Source: Thamnocephalis sphaerospora
Lineage: Eukaryota; Zoopagomycota; Zoopagomycetes; Zoopagales; Sigmoideomycetaceae
NCBI GenBank assembly: GCA_003614735.1
Contig: KZ992491.1
Location: 1 to 41,885, forward strand
Length of the DNA: 41,885 nucleotides
Direction of reading: 5' to 3'
This document shows, piece after piece, positions 41,423-41,885 of this stretch (its first letter is position 1; the number at the start of each line of letters is the position of its first letter). The notes under the pieces were generated by a model. The model searched no databases. It was not told the origin of the DNA and was given only the letters and a program-made list of their open reading frames with translations. A program made the position numbers and the translations under genes.

Positions 41423-41885
41423 ATGAACAGCGCGCAGATGCACAACGTGGTGAGGACCGATGAGCAGGAAGGGGTTGCTGAACAAGGTCCCACAGAGCGG
41501 TGGTGCGTGGACCAAGCAACTACGTCGACCACCTTCTCTTCCTCCCAACTACGGCGCCAGCGTAGCGGTGCCCTTGAGAACATGAACACACCGTCCAGAA
41601 CCAGCAGCACAGACAGCCGCCAAGCTGCAGAGACACACCCGGCCGCCATCTTGAATGGTCGTCCACCATTGAATGTGGCTGCTGCCGCTATTGTGCCAAG
41701 TGGGACTGTTGCCGGACTTAGCCGGCTTTTTGGCGAAGCAGACGTGCATATTGATACCCCCAAACAATCGCCACCTCCTCGTCGCTCATCATCTCCTCCT
41801 CCTCCTCCTCCTCTCCTTTCCTACCGTCCTCTTCTAGTGCTTCCACGTTGCTTCTCGGCATCAATGGTGGCGATTGTTTGGGGGT
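41423..41885 (+). CDS. open frame running off the right edge, probable partial gene
   Basis: An uninterrupted + frame of 154 codons from ATG 41423, divergent from CHS5. Composition is protein-like: NVVRTDEQEGVAEQGPTERW, STTFSSSQLRRQRSGALENM, SGTVAGLSRLFGEADVHIDT, then SPPPRRSSSPPPPPP. It looks like the disordered start of a protein, perhaps preceded by a small exon at 41318-41366. The last 20 bases are an inverted copy of 41756-41775, so the final residues may be an assembly artefact. No family is recognised. A frame on the opposite strand (41763-41317) is also open, so strand choice rests on composition. Confidence 0.4.
   Translation, partial: MNSAQMHNVVRTDEQEGVAEQGPTERWCVDQATTSTTFSSSQLRRQRSGALENMNTPSRTSSTDSRQAAETHPAAILNGRPPLNVAAAAIVPSGTVAGLSRLFGEADVHIDTPKQSPPPRRSSSPPPPPPLLSYRPLLVLPRCFSASMVAIVWG
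41756..41885. repeat. perfect 20-bp inverted repeat at the right edge
   Basis: Bases 41756-41775 (ACCCCCAAACAATCGCCACC) are the exact reverse complement of 41866-41885, the last bases of the window, with a 90-base spacer that includes a (CCT)n run. Pairing stops at the inner ends and may continue past the window. Confidence 0.9.

Overview
The window is nuclear DNA from a fungus, and most likely an early-diverging (non-Dikarya) one. It has fungal genes such as CHS5/exomer and RRG9, short introns (about 34-128 nt, mostly 55-75) with CTAAC/CTAAT/CTGAC-like branch sites, a tRNA-Ile(AAU), and at least two introns with U12-type (minor spliceosome) signals, which most Dikarya have lost. I cannot name the species. 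Exons were rebuilt by hand from frames, splice motifs and remembered family sequences. About 70 introns were placed, and 12 spliced models keep an open frame throughout.

Layout from left to right. 1-2.3 kb: no gene, G/T-rich at the extreme left. 2.3 kb: tRNA-Ile. 3.5-5.3 kb: F-box protein (+). 5.7-6.9 kb: 2-oxoglutarate/Fe(II) dioxygenase (-). 8.8-9.8 kb: 7TM protein (-). 9.8-10.9 kb: possible unrecognised gene (-). 11.1-11.5 kb: RAMP4/SERP1 (+). 11.7-15.2 kb: SEC10 exocyst subunit (-, 16 exons), head-to-head with the V-ATPase a subunit (15.6-18.4 kb, +). 18.7-20.1 kb: lysine-rich membrane-anchored coiled-coil protein (+). 20.4-21.3 kb: CHMP1/DID2 of ESCRT-III (+). 21.5-24.3 kb: unrecognised disordered/coiled-coil protein with five LARTP-like motifs (-). 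24.5-25.4 kb: fasciclin-domain protein (-). 27.1-27.7 kb: small secreted protein (+). 28.0-33.4 kb: SMC1 cohesin (-, 26 exons), head-to-head with RRG9/neugrin (33.6-34.9 kb, +). 35.8-38.0 kb: five-exon F-box protein (+). 38.8-39.9 kb: polyprenol reductase-like protein (+). 40.1-41.3 kb: CHS5 (-). 41.4 kb to the edge: an open, probably partial, reading frame (+).

The genes are not an operon or cluster, but many serve membrane traffic: SEC10 (exocytosis), CHS5 (Golgi-to-surface cargo), CHMP1 (endosomal sorting), V-ATPase a (acidification), RAMP4 (ER translocon) and DFG10-type reductase (dolichol synthesis). The most unusual features are in the splicing. There is an AT-AC U12-type intron in SMC1, a GT-AG U12-type intron directly after a 7-nt first coding exon in CHMP1, and five GC-AG introns that all begin GCAAGT. 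No virus-like element, transposon or CRISPR array was recognised.
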